NCBI RefSeq assembly: GCF_003399765.1
Contig: NZ_NFZV01000037.1
Coordinates: 1-33,664 of the forward strand
Reading direction: 5' to 3'
Length of the DNA: 33,664 nt
Source: Alkalilimnicola ehrlichii
Lineage (GTDB): Bacteria > Pseudomonadota > Gammaproteobacteria > Nitrococcales > AK92
Program-made: the position numbers and the translations under genes
The notes under the pieces: model-generated
What the model was told of the DNA's origin: nothing
Seen by the model: only the letters and a program-made list of their open reading frames with translations
Database searches by the model: none
Shown here: positions 8,289 to 16,635 of the stretch, piece after piece
Position numbering within the stretch: position 1 is the stretch's first letter
Layout: each line of letters begins with the position of its first letter

Positions 8289-8954
8289 TTAAACAATATC
8301 GAGATCAGCTTCACTTACATCGACACCGACGCTGAATACCACGCAGTACTCCTCGCCGGTCTGTTCTGCCGAAACCAGCAGATACTCCAGCCGCTCCGCT
8401 CCCTCCACCTCGCGCTCATAAAGCATACAGAAGTGGCTGACGGTATATTCCGGGACGGAGTCGGAACCGGTAAACACCTCTTCGTCGAAGGTGACAGGCG
8501 GCGCTTTCTGCTGGCCTTCATCCCCCCACACACGGAAAAACGTCTTGCCGCGATGCTCGATCGTCTCGCGACCGATAACGCTCTCTTCCCCCAACCACTG
8601 GGCGAACGATTCCGCATTGGACGGGGTTTTCGTGTCGTCGAAGACGAAGAACTTGAGGTCGTCGACGTTGCCTGCGGTAGTATTAACCTGCACGAAGGCA
8701 TCGTCCGTCAGGTAAAACCGATGCAGCAGGCAGCCGGCGCCTAGATCGACCGCGCCCCGTGCATCGATGCGCTGCGACCCGGCCGGCGGCGAGAAGACGA
8801 ATTCGCCCTTGTTCAACTGAAACGGCAAGCCGTCCAGCTCGACGAAACCGGACAAGCGCAAACCATAGGGCGCCTGAGCGGACGCCTCCGCCTCACCGCT
8901 TCGCTGCTGCTCCTCCTTGCGAGCACGATAAGCCTTTTTGAAGAAGCCCAGCAT
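8289..8954 (-). CDS. yjfK: DUF2491 cytoplasmic protein, YjfK family
   Basis: 221 residues with no signal peptide or membrane segment. It begins with a basic helix (MLGFFKKAYRARKEEQQ) and continues as a mostly beta protein with the conserved stretches RLSGFVELDGLPFQL, QRIDARGAVDLG, FYLTDDAFVQV and VSHFCMLYEREVEG that identify DUF2491. No enzymatic residues are evident. Its ATG overlaps the stop of the channel gene by one base (TAATG), so the two are probably translationally coupled. That coupling suggests a stoichiometric partner of the channel or of PspA, an inference only. Confidence 0.87.
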   Translation of the reverse strand: MLGFFKKAYRARKEEQQRSGEAEASAQAPYGLRLSGFVELDGLPFQLNKGEFVFSPPAGSQRIDARGAVDLGAGCLLHRFYLTDDAFVQVNTTAGNVDDLKFFVFDDTKTPSNAESFAQWLGEESVIGRETIEHRGKTFFRVWGDEGQQKAPPVTFDEEVFTGSDSVPEYTVSHFCMLYEREVEGAERLEYLLVSAEQTGEEYCVVFSVGVDVSEADLDIV

Positions 8955-10012
8955 TAGGCGACCTCCTCTGTTTCGGTCCAGTTAAGTGCGGCTGGATCGA
9001 TCCGGGCGGAGGCCATGTAATACAACACATCGCCGCCCGCAACCGGCAACGCTACCGGCGGGTTCAACTGGAACTCGTCCCGGCCGCCCTTGCTCACACC
9101 CAGCAACGTCGCGTCGTGCTTAGTCTTAAACCAATTCATGAGCTGGCCAAACGGCTGTTCCTTGAACGTCTCCGGCAATTGCAACCGGTATTGCGTGGGG
9201 CCACGGGAGACGGAGAGCAGCTCGTTGACGATTTTCGACACGCCGGGATCTTGCGCCGAACGTACCAGCATTTCGATCGCCATACCTTGCGTACACTCAA
9301 TGCGCGGAAAATGAGCCTTGAGCAGGTTGGCCGACTCTTCCGCCTCGCAATGCACGACCACATGCCCGACAGGGTTCAGCGCCCACACGGAAAATGCCGT
9401 CGCCAAGGCCTGCTCGTCGCTCTCGGCGTAAATCAACACGCTGTTCGCGGTGGCCACACCGGCACGCTGTAGCAGCGAAGGCTGCGCAAACGAATCGCCC
9501 CGCACAAACTTCACTTTATCCGGCATCGGGTTCTCGATGTCTTTGACGACGCAGAGCACGATCTCCGCCCGCCGCGTGGCATCGTCCTCCAACAGCTTAT
9601 CGACCATCAACTCGGTCGCTTCGCCGTGATAGCCAAGCACCACCGTGTGGCCGGACAAATCCGAGTAATCGGTCCTGCCGCGCATACTCCGCCTCCAAAA
9701 GTCCACCAAGATCCCGGTCGTTTTACCGATCAGGGCCGCAAACAACGCAATCCCACCCGGGATTACCCACAAGGCGATCACCCAGCGCCCGGCGAGCGTT
9801 TCCGGGGAAAAATCGCCATAGCCGACTGTCGTTGCCGTCACGATGTAGAAATACACCCAAACGTCCGCGTCGGCGATGGACGCCTCGCCCGCCAGCGCAA
9901 CCAGCGCCCAGGAGCTCAGCATATGGACGAGAAAGATCGCGAATAAGAACGCCCAGCTAACCTGAACGACTCGAACGCGCAGCTCGCTGAACAGCTTCAC
10001 AAAAATGGGCAT
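8954..10012 (-). CDS. Two-helix potassium channel with RCK (TrkA-N/C) domain
   Basis: 352 residues. The first helix is at about 18-41. A pore helix and selectivity filter follow (TATTVGYGDFSP; filter TVGYGD at 62-67), then a second helix at about 77-100 with the expected gating glycines (WVIPGGIALFAALIG). A cytoplasmic RCK module starts at about 119 with a Rossmann strand (HTVVLGYHGEATELMV; the usual GxGxxG is reduced to GYHGEA) and ends in a TrkA-C-like part (FKEQPFGQLMNWFKTKHDATLLGV). Family knowledge: such channels form tetramers gated by ligands bound to an RCK ring. It lies between the PspA-like and DUF2491 genes. The E. coli yjf operon has no channel at this place. Confidence 0.9.
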   Translation of the reverse strand: MPIFVKLFSELRVRVVQVSWAFLFAIFLVHMLSSWALVALAGEASIADADVWVYFYIVTATTVGYGDFSPETLAGRWVIALWVIPGGIALFAALIGKTTGILVDFWRRSMRGRTDYSDLSGHTVVLGYHGEATELMVDKLLEDDATRRAEIVLCVVKDIENPMPDKVKFVRGDSFAQPSLLQRAGVATANSVLIYAESDEQALATAFSVWALNPVGHVVVHCEAEESANLLKAHFPRIECTQGMAIEMLVRSAQDPGVSKIVNELLSVSRGPTQYRLQLPETFKEQPFGQLMNWFKTKHDATLLGVSKGGRDEFQLNPPVALPVAGGDVLYYMASARIDPAALNWTETEEVA

Positions 10013-10053
10013 ATCGCCACCCCGAACTCCAGTCGGCCCGCCGTTGGATAAAG

Positions 10054-10758
10054 CTACTCAGCACCGCCTGCTTCGCGCTTTTTCTTCAACCGTTCCAACA
10101 CGGCGTTTGCGCTGCCGTTCTCGGCCTTAAGGCCGGCCGCCCGCAATTTCGCGTCCAGGTCGTCGCCGTTTTCCTCGCGCGCCACGGTCTCGGCCGCCTC
10201 CATCTGAGCAGCGCGCTCGGCTTGCTTACCTTTAATGCGTTCCAGCGAATCCAGCGCTGTCCGCAACGACGCATCTTGACCGCTGTGACGGGAGGCCACC
10301 GCCGCTTGCGCTCGCTGCACCGATGCCGTGGCTTTGACGCTATCGACCTGCTGCTTCAGGCGAACCAGTGTGTTTTCCGCCTGTTTGATCGACTTTTTCA
10401 GACTCGCGATGCTGGCATCGTAGTTCTCGACGACTTCGCGCTCGCTCGCGACATCGCCCTCTAGCTCGGCAATCCGCTCGGCGATTTCGATCGCCAAGCT
10501 CTCGTCGCCCTTCTCCAACGCCATCGACGCGTAGCCTTCCAGCTCATCCAGCTTCTTCTGTTTGGCGTCGAGTTTGTCGCCGGCGAGCTTGCGCTGGGCC
10601 ATGACGTTGGTCAGGTCCGTGCGCGACTTGCGCAACGCTTCGTTAGCGTCGCGAATTTCCTGATCGAGAATGCGTAACGATTGAGAATCGACGATCGCTT
10701 CGCCAACTTCGTTTGCGCCGCCCCGAATAGCGGTGACCATTTTCTTTAACAGGCTCAT
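10054..10758 (-). CDS. yjfJ: PspA/IM30-family protein, YjfJ type
   Basis: 234 residues, highly charged and helical through its length, beginning MSLLKKMVTAIRGGANEVGEAIVD. This matches the amphipathic start of PspA/IM30 proteins, which peripherally bind and stabilise stressed inner membrane by oligomerising. A long coiled coil spans about 35-160, and the C-terminal helix region (LDAKLRAAGL...AVLERLKKKR) is typical of the YjfJ subgroup. No PspB, PspC or PspF gene is present in the window, so its control differs from the classical psp operon. It lies 29 nt after yjfI and 41 nt before the channel gene. Confidence 0.88.
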   Translation of the reverse strand: MSLLKKMVTAIRGGANEVGEAIVDSQSLRILDQEIRDANEALRKSRTDLTNVMAQRKLAGDKLDAKQKKLDELEGYASMALEKGDESLAIEIAERIAELEGDVASEREVVENYDASIASLKKSIKQAENTLVRLKQQVDSVKATASVQRAQAAVASRHSGQDASLRTALDSLERIKGKQAERAAQMEAAETVAREENGDDLDAKLRAAGLKAENGSANAVLERLKKKREAGGAE

Positions 10759-10787
10759 AGTCAGTTCTCTTTCAATAACGGCTTAAT

Positions 10788-11219
10788 TTATGCAGCAAGG
10801 AAGTCCTGAAACGATTCAGCGGCATCGATCGCGTTCTCGGCCACTGCGTTCAACTCTTCCTCAACACTGGTCAACAAGGAACGGCTCGACAGTTGGCCAT
10901 AACAAATATAAACATCCTGGCCATTGTCGCTCCGAATCAGTCCGATACTGGTTAACGGGCTGATCGGCCCACTGAACAGGGCTGCTTCATTGAACTTGGC
11001 CCGGTCCGATACCTGGTCGGCCGCCCACAACGTCGCGACCGCAAAAATCTGCTCGCCCGACACGGTCACTTGAACCGGCAAATCGCCGTACTCATGCATC
11101 GTCACATTAATCGCCTGCTCGCTGCCCTCCAGCAGCTCGACGCTGAAAGCGCCATCCTGCGCAGCATCGGAAGCCTCCAGCGCTTCGGCCAGAGAAGACG
11201 TCGTCCACTGAGTAGCCAT
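10788..11219 (-). CDS. yjfI: DUF2170 protein, YjfI family
   Basis: The ATG at 11219 (MATQWTTSSLAEALE) is preferred because an AGGAGA ribosome site lies 8 nt upstream; a longer reading to 11309 adds a poorly conserved stretch. The result is an acidic 143-residue cytoplasmic protein with no membrane segment. Stretches such as LPVQVTVSGEQIFAVATLW and FNEAALFSGPISPLTSIGL match the DUF2170/YjfI family, which is the usual first gene of yjf-type operons. Function unknown; by position it may act with the PspA-like protein encoded 29 nt downstream. Confidence 0.85.
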   Translation of the reverse strand: MATQWTTSSLAEALEASDAAQDGAFSVELLEGSEQAINVTMHEYGDLPVQVTVSGEQIFAVATLWAADQVSDRAKFNEAALFSGPISPLTSIGLIRSDNGQDVYICYGQLSSRSLLTSVEEELNAVAENAIDAAESFQDFLAA

Positions 11220-11505
11220 CCCGCATGTCTCCTGCGTTGAACGTAAAAAAACAATCGTGCATTCAAGTGCGCCGCCACACCGCGCATGAAAAAGTAAGGC
11301 GATTCGCAACCGCGAACAGAGACGCTCCGCGCAGCAGCCTAACGCACCTTCCGCACTCGGATGGGCGGCAATCGGATACGAAGCTCGATACGAAGTGGCG
11401 CATGGCCTATGCGCGGCGAAATCCCCCCAAAGATCCCTCTTTCCGCTACCCGATCAAACCCCTGTTACTCGGTAAGCGGATCATATCCAGATAAGCATAA
11501 TGCTA

Positions 11506-11535
11506 ATTCTATCATTGAGAATAAACTACTGGAAA
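11506..11535 (-). promoter_or_regulatory. Weak sigma-70 promoter candidate for the yjf operon
   Basis: On the minus strand: TTTCCA, 18 bases, TAGAAT. The -10 is good (5/6), the -35 poor (4/6). The start would be near 11499, about 280 nt ahead of yjfI. This is a pattern match only. Confidence 0.28.
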
Positions 11536-11551
11536 ATGCACGGGGCTGACA

Positions 11552-11572
11552 AGATTTTGCTCAGCAAAATCT
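11552..11572. terminator. Perfect 9-bp palindrome, possible terminator
   Basis: AGATTTTGC and GCAAAATCT are separated by TCA. It lies about 75 nt beyond the minus-strand amidohydrolase stop. There is no strong T tract after it on either strand, so terminator function is uncertain; it could be a protein site. Confidence 0.4.
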
Positions 11573-11647
11573 CGACGCGCACACACCCCGCGGCAACGAC
11601 GGCGGCCCGCTGCGAGGCGGGAGCCGCCAGCATATCCGACTCTGCAT

Positions 11648-12970
11648 TTAATCCTGCTGAGCCTGCAACATGTAATCGACCGTCAGCGCCGCGAGCGTTT
11701 TGATACCCGTTACCAGCGCGGCGTCGTCTACCAAAAACTCGGGCGAATGATTAGGGGCTGCATGGCCGGGATTCTCCATCGGCGTTACACCTAAGAAAAA
11801 GAACAGCCCCGGCACTTCCTGCGCGTAGTACGAAAAGTCTTCCGAACCGGTCACTAACGGCGACTCCACCACATGAGGGGCGACGCGCTTTAGCGTCGGC
11901 AACATTTGCGCGGTCAACGCCGGATCGTTCACCGTCGTCGCATAGTTCTCGATGATCGCAACATCCGCTTCCGCACCGGCGGCAAGCGCAATATGTTCCG
12001 ACGTGCGCCGAATGTCCTCGTTGACCTGTTTCTGCACCTCATCGTCAAAGGTACGGATGGTGCCGGTCATTTCGACGGAATCCGGAATGATGTTATGCCG
12101 GGTGCCTCCGTGAATGGTCCCGATGCTTACCACCGCGCGCGGCGGCATAATATTGGTCTGACGGCTGACCACCGTTTGCAGCGCGTTGATGATCTGCGCG
12201 CTCGTCACAATGGGATCGACGCCGTCCCAAGGCTGCGCCGCATGCGACTGCCGACCGGAAACCGTAATGTGAAGATCGCTGCTACTCGCCATCACCGGAC
12301 CGCTGCGGTAAGCCACCACGCCGGTCGGCGCCGCCGAGGTCACATGCAAACCGAAGATGACGTCTACCTCCGGCGCCTTTAGCACGCCCTCCTCAACCAA
12401 CTGCCGCGCTCCGAAAAAACGCTCGCCGTCGTACACATAGTCGCTCGGCCCCTCCTCGGCCGGCTGAAAAATAAACTTCACCGTCCCCGGCAATCGATCC
12501 CGAACGCCTGCCAATACCTCCGCGGTCGCCAGCAAAATTGCCACGTGGGCATCGTGACCGCAGGCATGCATCACATAACGCTCCTCGCCGTGATACATCT
12601 GCCGCACGGTCGAGGCATAAGGCAAACCGGTTGCTTCTTTAACCGGCAGCGCGTCCATATCCGCCCGCAAGGCAACCACAGGCCCCGGCTCGCCGCCACG
12701 CAAGACAGCGACCACCCCGGTCGTGCCGACCTCCGTTTCCACTTCCATGCCGAGCTTGCGCAAATGCTCTGCAACCAAACCCGCCGTTCGAAACTCTTGG
12801 TTACCTAACTCAGGATGTTTGTGGATATCGTGCCGCCACGCGATGGCCTTTTCCTCCAAGGCTTCGGCATATGCCGACACCTGCTCCGCCAGCGACAACC
12901 CCGCCGCCGACGATGGCGACGCCATTAAGGAAAACAAGAGCGGCGAGGCGTACGTTAATTTCTTATACAT
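11648..12970 (-). CDS. Exported M20-family amidohydrolase (hippurate/IAA-amide hydrolase type)
   Basis: 440 residues with a signal peptide (cleavage likely after PSSAA, ~23), so the enzyme is probably periplasmic. Metal-site residues of the M20D subfamily are all visible: Cys137 and His139 (HACGHDAH), Glu172-Glu173 (QPAEEG), His209 (FGLHV) and His408 (APNHSPEF). The dimerisation-domain motif GTIHGGTRHNIIPDSVEMTG and the GSEDFSYYAQEVPG block are also present. The expected reaction is metal-dependent hydrolysis of N-acyl amino acids or similar amides. The ATG at 12970 follows a strong AGGAGGAGA ribosome site. Most characterised relatives are cytoplasmic, so export is notable. The precise substrate cannot be assigned. 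Confidence 0.88.
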   Translation of the reverse strand: MYKKLTYASPLLFSLMASPSSAAGLSLAEQVSAYAEALEEKAIAWRHDIHKHPELGNQEFRTAGLVAEHLRKLGMEVETEVGTTGVVAVLRGGEPGPVVALRADMDALPVKEATGLPYASTVRQMYHGEERYVMHACGHDAHVAILLATAEVLAGVRDRLPGTVKFIFQPAEEGPSDYVYDGERFFGARQLVEEGVLKAPEVDVIFGLHVTSAAPTGVVAYRSGPVMASSSDLHITVSGRQSHAAQPWDGVDPIVTSAQIINALQTVVSRQTNIMPPRAVVSIGTIHGGTRHNIIPDSVEMTGTIRTFDDEVQKQVNEDIRRTSEHIALAAGAEADVAIIENYATTVNDPALTAQMLPTLKRVAPHVVESPLVTGSEDFSYYAQEVPGLFFFLGVTPMENPGHAAPNHSPEFLVDDAALVTGIKTLAALTVDYMLQAQQD

Positions 12971-13441
12971 CGTGGTGTCTCCTCCTACAGTGGGTAGCAG
13001 CAGCCTGATGACGCTTGTTCTTCTTATGAGTCGTCAAGTTTGACGATGCGGAAAATCTGCCGGTGGCTACACGGCAACCGGCACGGCAGGCATGAAGGCC
13101 ATGGCATGCGTTGATGATGTCTGTTGACGAAGCATTTGCCGATAAACGGCAGGCGAGGTACCGAACCAAGCATGAAACGGGCGATAAGATGGAGATGTCT
13201 GGCGGTAACCGAAGACAATCCCTACAAGATCTTAACGACGCCGTTGCTGTTTCCGGCACTGTTGAGTAAGCCGATGCACTTAAAGCCATAGCGCAGCTTC
13301 CTAACGCGATAAACTGAGTATGGCAGGTGCCAGCCGAGGGGCTACCGACACCCTTCGTTAAACTCGGTTTCCGCCAGCCCTGGCAGGGCCACAAGTGCAA
13401 TCGGTACCAAGGCAGGCGCGCCCTGGAGCCATGCCCGAATC
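12971..13441. other. Intergenic region with a decayed regulator fragment
   Basis: No intact gene is supported. Several frames stay open by chance in this GC-rich DNA, but none has family motifs apart from the AraC-like remnant called separately at 13067-13231. The remainder should include the promoter of the amidohydrolase gene. Confidence 0.55.
13067..13231 (-). pseudogene. AraC-family regulator C-terminal remnant
   Basis: A 54-codon minus-strand frame ending at 13067 reads VFGYRQTSPSYRPFHAWFG and TSPAVYRQMLRQ. This closely resembles the second helix-turn-helix of AraC/XylS proteins (GYxxxSxFxRxFxxWFGxxPxxYRR). A stop codon at 13232-13234 ends the frame on the 5' side, and no upstream AraC sequence is recognisable, so it looks like the surviving tail of a dead gene. 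Confidence 0.45.
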
Positions 13442-13963
13442 TTAAAAGACGCCCCGAACCCCGACGATATTCAGCTGCACGTCTTCTGTGCCGAGATATT
13501 GCGACCAAAACACATCGAGCTGAGCACCGCTTCGGTTGCCGATCGCAACGCCCAAGCGATAACTCAACCCGTAGGAGCCGGAACGCTCCGTGCCGCAAGC
13601 CATTGGGGAGGCGCCATTGGCGCCAGCGGAACACTCATGGCGGCTAAGGCCTACGCTCGATACCGCCCCGACCACAAACGGATCGAGCGCCCCGTTTGGC
13701 CGCAGCCGGTAACGCAAGTATCCGTCGCCCTTGCCCCATATGCCGTTGTCAGCGTCTTGATCCCGCATTCCAAGCGAGAAGCCATACCCCAAACGCGGGC
13801 TGGCCTCCCACTCAAAACCAAACGCTATTAAAGCGCCATCCTTGCCGGCATCATCTTTAAACCCGCCCTGAAGATAATCCACGCCAGCGGCAAGCCGTAC
13901 TCGTTCGGCTTGCACCGGCCAAGCAAGGAGAAGAGCTAAAAGGCAGAAAAACCAGCGCACCAT
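13442..13963 (-). CDS. Small outer-membrane beta-barrel protein
   Basis: The ATG at 13963 gives 173 residues with a clean signal peptide (cleavage after PVQA, about residue 20) and an AAGGA-like site about 10 nt upstream; an ATG 12 nt further upstream is less well placed. The mature protein is a series of alternating hydrophobic strands with aromatic girdle residues (ALIAFGFEWEAS, LGYGFSLGMRD, GDGYLRYRLRP, YGLSYRLGVAIG, AQLDVFWSQYLG) and ends in phenylalanine, the signal for outer-membrane insertion. Roughly eight strands fit an OmpA/OmpW-sized barrel. Two cysteines in one loop (ECSAGANGASPMAC) may form a disulfide. The specific family was not recognised. Confidence 0.7.
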   Translation of the reverse strand: MVRWFFCLLALLLAWPVQAERVRLAAGVDYLQGGFKDDAGKDGALIAFGFEWEASPRLGYGFSLGMRDQDADNGIWGKGDGYLRYRLRPNGALDPFVVGAVSSVGLSRHECSAGANGASPMACGTERSGSYGLSYRLGVAIGNRSGAQLDVFWSQYLGTEDVQLNIVGVRGVF

Positions 13964-14275
13964 GCTGAGAACCATCCTTGTTATTATCGCGTTACAAACG
14001 TCAACTTACGCGCAGGCCGCCTCGCGGCCGTTAGCTGACGCTAATAAAGACATGCATGATAAAAGAATTCGAGCCGAAAGTGACCCCTACCCCACACTCT
14101 TCCGACCGGCGCTCCGCAACCAAACGCTAACCCAAAGCCCTACCTCGGATGGCTTCGCCTTTGACAGAAGGCGTCGGCACTGCCAACCCGTACCGAGACC
14201 ATATCGATGGCTGTCTGAAAAGAAAAAGCACCGGTGGCAGCAAGCGCCGCCACCGGTTCGACCACGGGTAATGGC
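13964..14275. other. Intergenic region, terminator and promoter space
   Basis: It holds the terminator of the DUF4382 gene at its right end and presumably the promoter of the beta-barrel gene at its left. A plus-strand frame from 13962 starts with a signal-like peptide but runs into the terminator hairpin and lacks a ribosome site, so it is not called. Confidence 0.55.
14221..14257 (-). terminator. Intrinsic terminator of the DUF4382 lipoprotein gene
   Basis: A perfect 9-bp inverted repeat (ACCGGTGGC at 14230-14238, GCCACCGGT at 14249-14257) is followed on the minus strand by GCTTTTTCTTTT. It lies just beyond the stop of the gene ending at 14276. Confidence 0.87.
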
Positions 14276-15166
14276 TTAGAAATCGACGGTCGTCGTTTCG
14301 CCAGCCTGCACGGTCGCCGCTTGGACACCTTGAAAGCTCAGCTCGTCGCCCGCCACTTCCGGATCGTCCAGCTCGCCACGGCAAGTAAACGCAACCGTAT
14401 ACTCCCCCGCCGGAAGGAACGCGGCATGATAGCTATTCGTCCCATCCTCGCGCACCGAAGCCGTCGTCAGCGGGCCAGGCTCGCTGCCCAGGTCGGTCGG
14501 CTCGACATCGCGCCCGTCGAAAATATACACCACATTAACGGCATTTTCGGGATCGCAGCTGTCGTCAGTCAGCCGCTCCGAGAACACCTCGCCGGCAATC
14601 GCGCCTACCTCGGTGTTGTCCACCAAGCGCAGCGTCGGCCGCAGTCGATAATCGTCCGAGCCATTACCCGGATTCAGCACCGATTTGCGCAGATCGAAAT
14701 CGATGGTGAAATCGGCATGGCCGTTAACCGGTACCGTAAACCCGCGTTGCAGCTTCAAACCGGTTTGCGCTCCGCTTGGCACCCATAGCGGATAGGTATC
14801 GCCGGTATCGAGTTCGATATAACCCGGCGTGTCGGCCAGTTTCAGGCGCATCCAGCTATAAGCGCCGGCTGGCACCGTTTCGCCATCCAGCAGCGCCTTC
14901 GAAACGCCGCCCTGCAATTCCAGCAGATCAATGCGGCGCGCGTCCTCAAAGTCGAACTCGATTCGCTGCCCCGACGCGGGCTGGAGCGTTACGCCGGTAA
15001 AATCCACGTAAACCGCTCGCGCGCTATCGACCGGCGCATCCGTAACGGCCAGCGACAGCGTGCCGGTGTCGGAGCCATTACTGTCGCCGTCACATGCGCT
15101 CAAAAGCGCCGCCATGCCGAAAGCGGCAGCAGGTAAAATAATCGACCGAGAAATGCGATACGTCAT
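14276..15166 (-). CDS. DUF4382-domain lipoprotein
   Basis: Start at ATG 15166 (MTYRISRSI), with AAGGAA just upstream; a longer TTG start at 15181 is unlikely. 296 residues. A lipobox (AALLSAC) places the lipid-modified cysteine at about residue 25, followed by an acidic Asp/Ser/Gly linker. The next ~140 residues (GTLSLAVTDAPVDSARAVYVDFTGVTLQ ... IDLLELQGG) are the DUF4382 domain, a beta-sandwich found in cell-surface lipoproteins of unknown role. The second half is another beta-rich module, including FLPAGEYTVAFTC, similar in style to carboxypeptidase-regulatory/prealbumin-like folds. Probably outer-membrane anchored. Its own terminator suggests a single-gene transcript. Confidence 0.82.
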   Translation of the reverse strand: MTYRISRSIILPAAAFGMAALLSACDGDSNGSDTGTLSLAVTDAPVDSARAVYVDFTGVTLQPASGQRIEFDFEDARRIDLLELQGGVSKALLDGETVPAGAYSWMRLKLADTPGYIELDTGDTYPLWVPSGAQTGLKLQRGFTVPVNGHADFTIDFDLRKSVLNPGNGSDDYRLRPTLRLVDNTEVGAIAGEVFSERLTDDSCDPENAVNVVYIFDGRDVEPTDLGSEPGPLTTASVREDGTNSYHAAFLPAGEYTVAFTCRGELDDPEVAGDELSFQGVQAATVQAGETTTVDF

Positions 15167-15342
15167 TTGGATTCCTTCCAAAGCTTACGAGTCTTTTCGT
15201 CGGGATGTTTTCAACATCCGTCTTCTTCCAAACACGCAACGCACAAGAAGATGGTTCCATCGCGGCAGTGGTCGTCATTCTTTTGTAATACCTGCGCGCT
15301 AGCATCGATTCGCTGTTCCTAATGGAGTGATGGTGTACAGCC

Positions 15343-16635
15343 TTGGAAACCGTCCGCGCGCTCGTTAACCCGGTTCCGTCTATCACGCCTTATCACACGG
15401 TGAACGAGGTCGGCGACCTATTGCTCAGCGATGTCTATCGCGACGCGCTTTCGTTGCCTATTGTGGAAGCCGGCAAACCCGTTGGGGCCATTACGCGACA
15501 CACTGTTATGCGTATCTTCCTCAACCGCTTCGGCCGCGAGATCTTTGGCGACAATCCGGTCGGTAAGTTCATGGACCGGGAGCCGATTATTGTCCAGGCT
15601 AACAGCTCCATCGAAACGGCGAGCCAACAAGTCAGCGAGCGCATCCGGCTCCCGCTTACCGAAGACTTCATTCTGGCGGACGGCGAGCAATACGTCGGGA
15701 TGGGGGCGGTACTCTCCCTGCTCAGCCTGCTGCAAACGCAGCTTGAGCAGCGCTCGCAGGCGCTTGCGGAAGCCAATGTCAGGATTCGCGCCTCGCAAGC
15801 GCAACTGATTCAGTCGGAGAAAATGGCCTCCTTGGGGCAGATGGTGGCGGGCGTCGCGCACGAGATCAACACCCCGCTGGGCTATGTCGGCGGCAACCTA
15901 CAAACCGCCCAACTTCTGCTTGAGGACCTGCGTCAGGGCCAACAAGCAGGGCGCGATTTATTAGCCGCCTTGCTAGCCCCGGCTACCAGCCCCGAACAAC
16001 TGGAGCAGACCGTTGCCCATGCCGGCACCTTGTTAGGCGCCGACGCGCCCGACTTCACCGCCGATCTCGACACGCTATTTGCCGATGCACTATACGGAGT
16101 CGAGCAAATCACAGACTTGGTCGGCAACCTCAAGGACTTCAGCCGCTTGGATCGGGCGGCGAGCGAAAACGTCGATATCGTCGACTGTATCGAGAGCGCA
16201 CTCAAGATCGGCCACAGCCATCTCAAACACCGCGTCGAGGTCGTCCGCGACTTTGACGCGGTTCGCCCCATTAGCTGTATTCCCTCGCAGCTGAACCAGG
16301 TATTCCTCAACCTCTTCGCTAACGCCGCGCAAGCAATTGAAGGCAAGGGCAAGCTGCTCATTCGCGTAAAAGAGGAAACCGCGGGGATTCGCATACAAAT
16401 ACAGGACAACGGGCGCGGCATTCCCCCCGATGTTCTAGACCGGGTCTTCGACCCGTTCTTCACCACAAAGCCGGTAGGCCAGGGAACCGGGCTCGGCCTG
16501 TCCATTTGTTACCAGATCGTGCAGCAACACAAGGGCCGCATCGATGTCTGGTCGCGCGAGGGCGTGGGCACGCGATTTTCCATCCTGCTGCCCTTCACAG
16601 GCGAGACCCAAGCAACCGTGGAGCAAGCCTTATGA
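15343..16635 (+). CDS. CBS-domain sensor histidine kinase
   Basis: 430 residues without membrane segments, so a soluble sensor. Residues ~1-125 look like a CBS-pair module ([31 protein letters not shown], then [18 protein letters not shown]). A coiled coil leads to HisKA with the phospho-acceptor His173 ([22 protein letters not shown]). An insert of about 60 residues follows, then the HATPase domain: N box ([12 protein letters not shown]), [36 protein letters not shown] pairs usually bind adenine nucleotides, so the input may be energy state or a nucleotide messenger (inference). The TTG start at 15343 is the only plausible one in frame, as TGA lies at 15328-15330; its GGAG at 15324-15327 is rather distant. 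It overlaps the next gene by ATGA, indicating translational coupling. Confidence 0.85.
   Translation: METVRALVNPVPSITPYHTVNEVGDLLLSDVYRDALSLPIVEAGKPVGAITRHTVMRIFLNRFGREIFGDNPVGKFMDREPIIVQANSSIETASQQVSERIRLPLTEDFILADGEQYVGMGAVLSLLSLLQTQLEQRSQALAEANVRIRASQAQLIQSEKMASLGQMVAGVAHEINTPLGYVGGNLQTAQLLLEDLRQGQQAGRDLLAALLAPATSPEQLEQTVAHAGTLLGADAPDFTADLDTLFADALYGVEQITDLVGNLKDFSRLDRAASENVDIVDCIESALKIGHSHLKHRVEVVRDFDAVRPISCIPSQLNQVFLNLFANAAQAIEGKGKLLIRVKEETAGIRIQIQDNGRGIPPDVLDRVFDPFFTTKPVGQGTGLGLSICYQIVQQHKGRIDVWSREGVGTRFSILLPFTGETQATVEQAL

Larger units (their letters stand above)
11220..11647. other. Intergenic region upstream of the yjf operon
   Basis: No gene is supported here. It holds the 5' region of the yjf operon (minus strand), a promoter candidate at 11506-11535, a short direct repeat (GATACGAAG twice near 11379-11395) and a perfect palindrome at 11552-11572 that may end transcription from the amidohydrolase gene. 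Confidence 0.6.

Noticed and set aside
10788-11309. Longer start for yjfI at 11309
   Set aside because: The extra 30 residues contain the ribosome site for the inner ATG and are not family-like.
12963-13634. Minus-strand 223-codon frame overlapping the beta-barrel gene
   Set aside because: Its composition is Arg/Cys/Ser-rich with no domain; it is an out-of-frame reading of the barrel gene and the intergenic region.
13962-14279. Plus-strand frame with a signal-like start (MLRTILVIIALQTSTYAQA)
   Set aside because: It begins inside the opposing beta-barrel gene, has no ribosome site and runs through the terminator hairpin of the DUF4382 gene.
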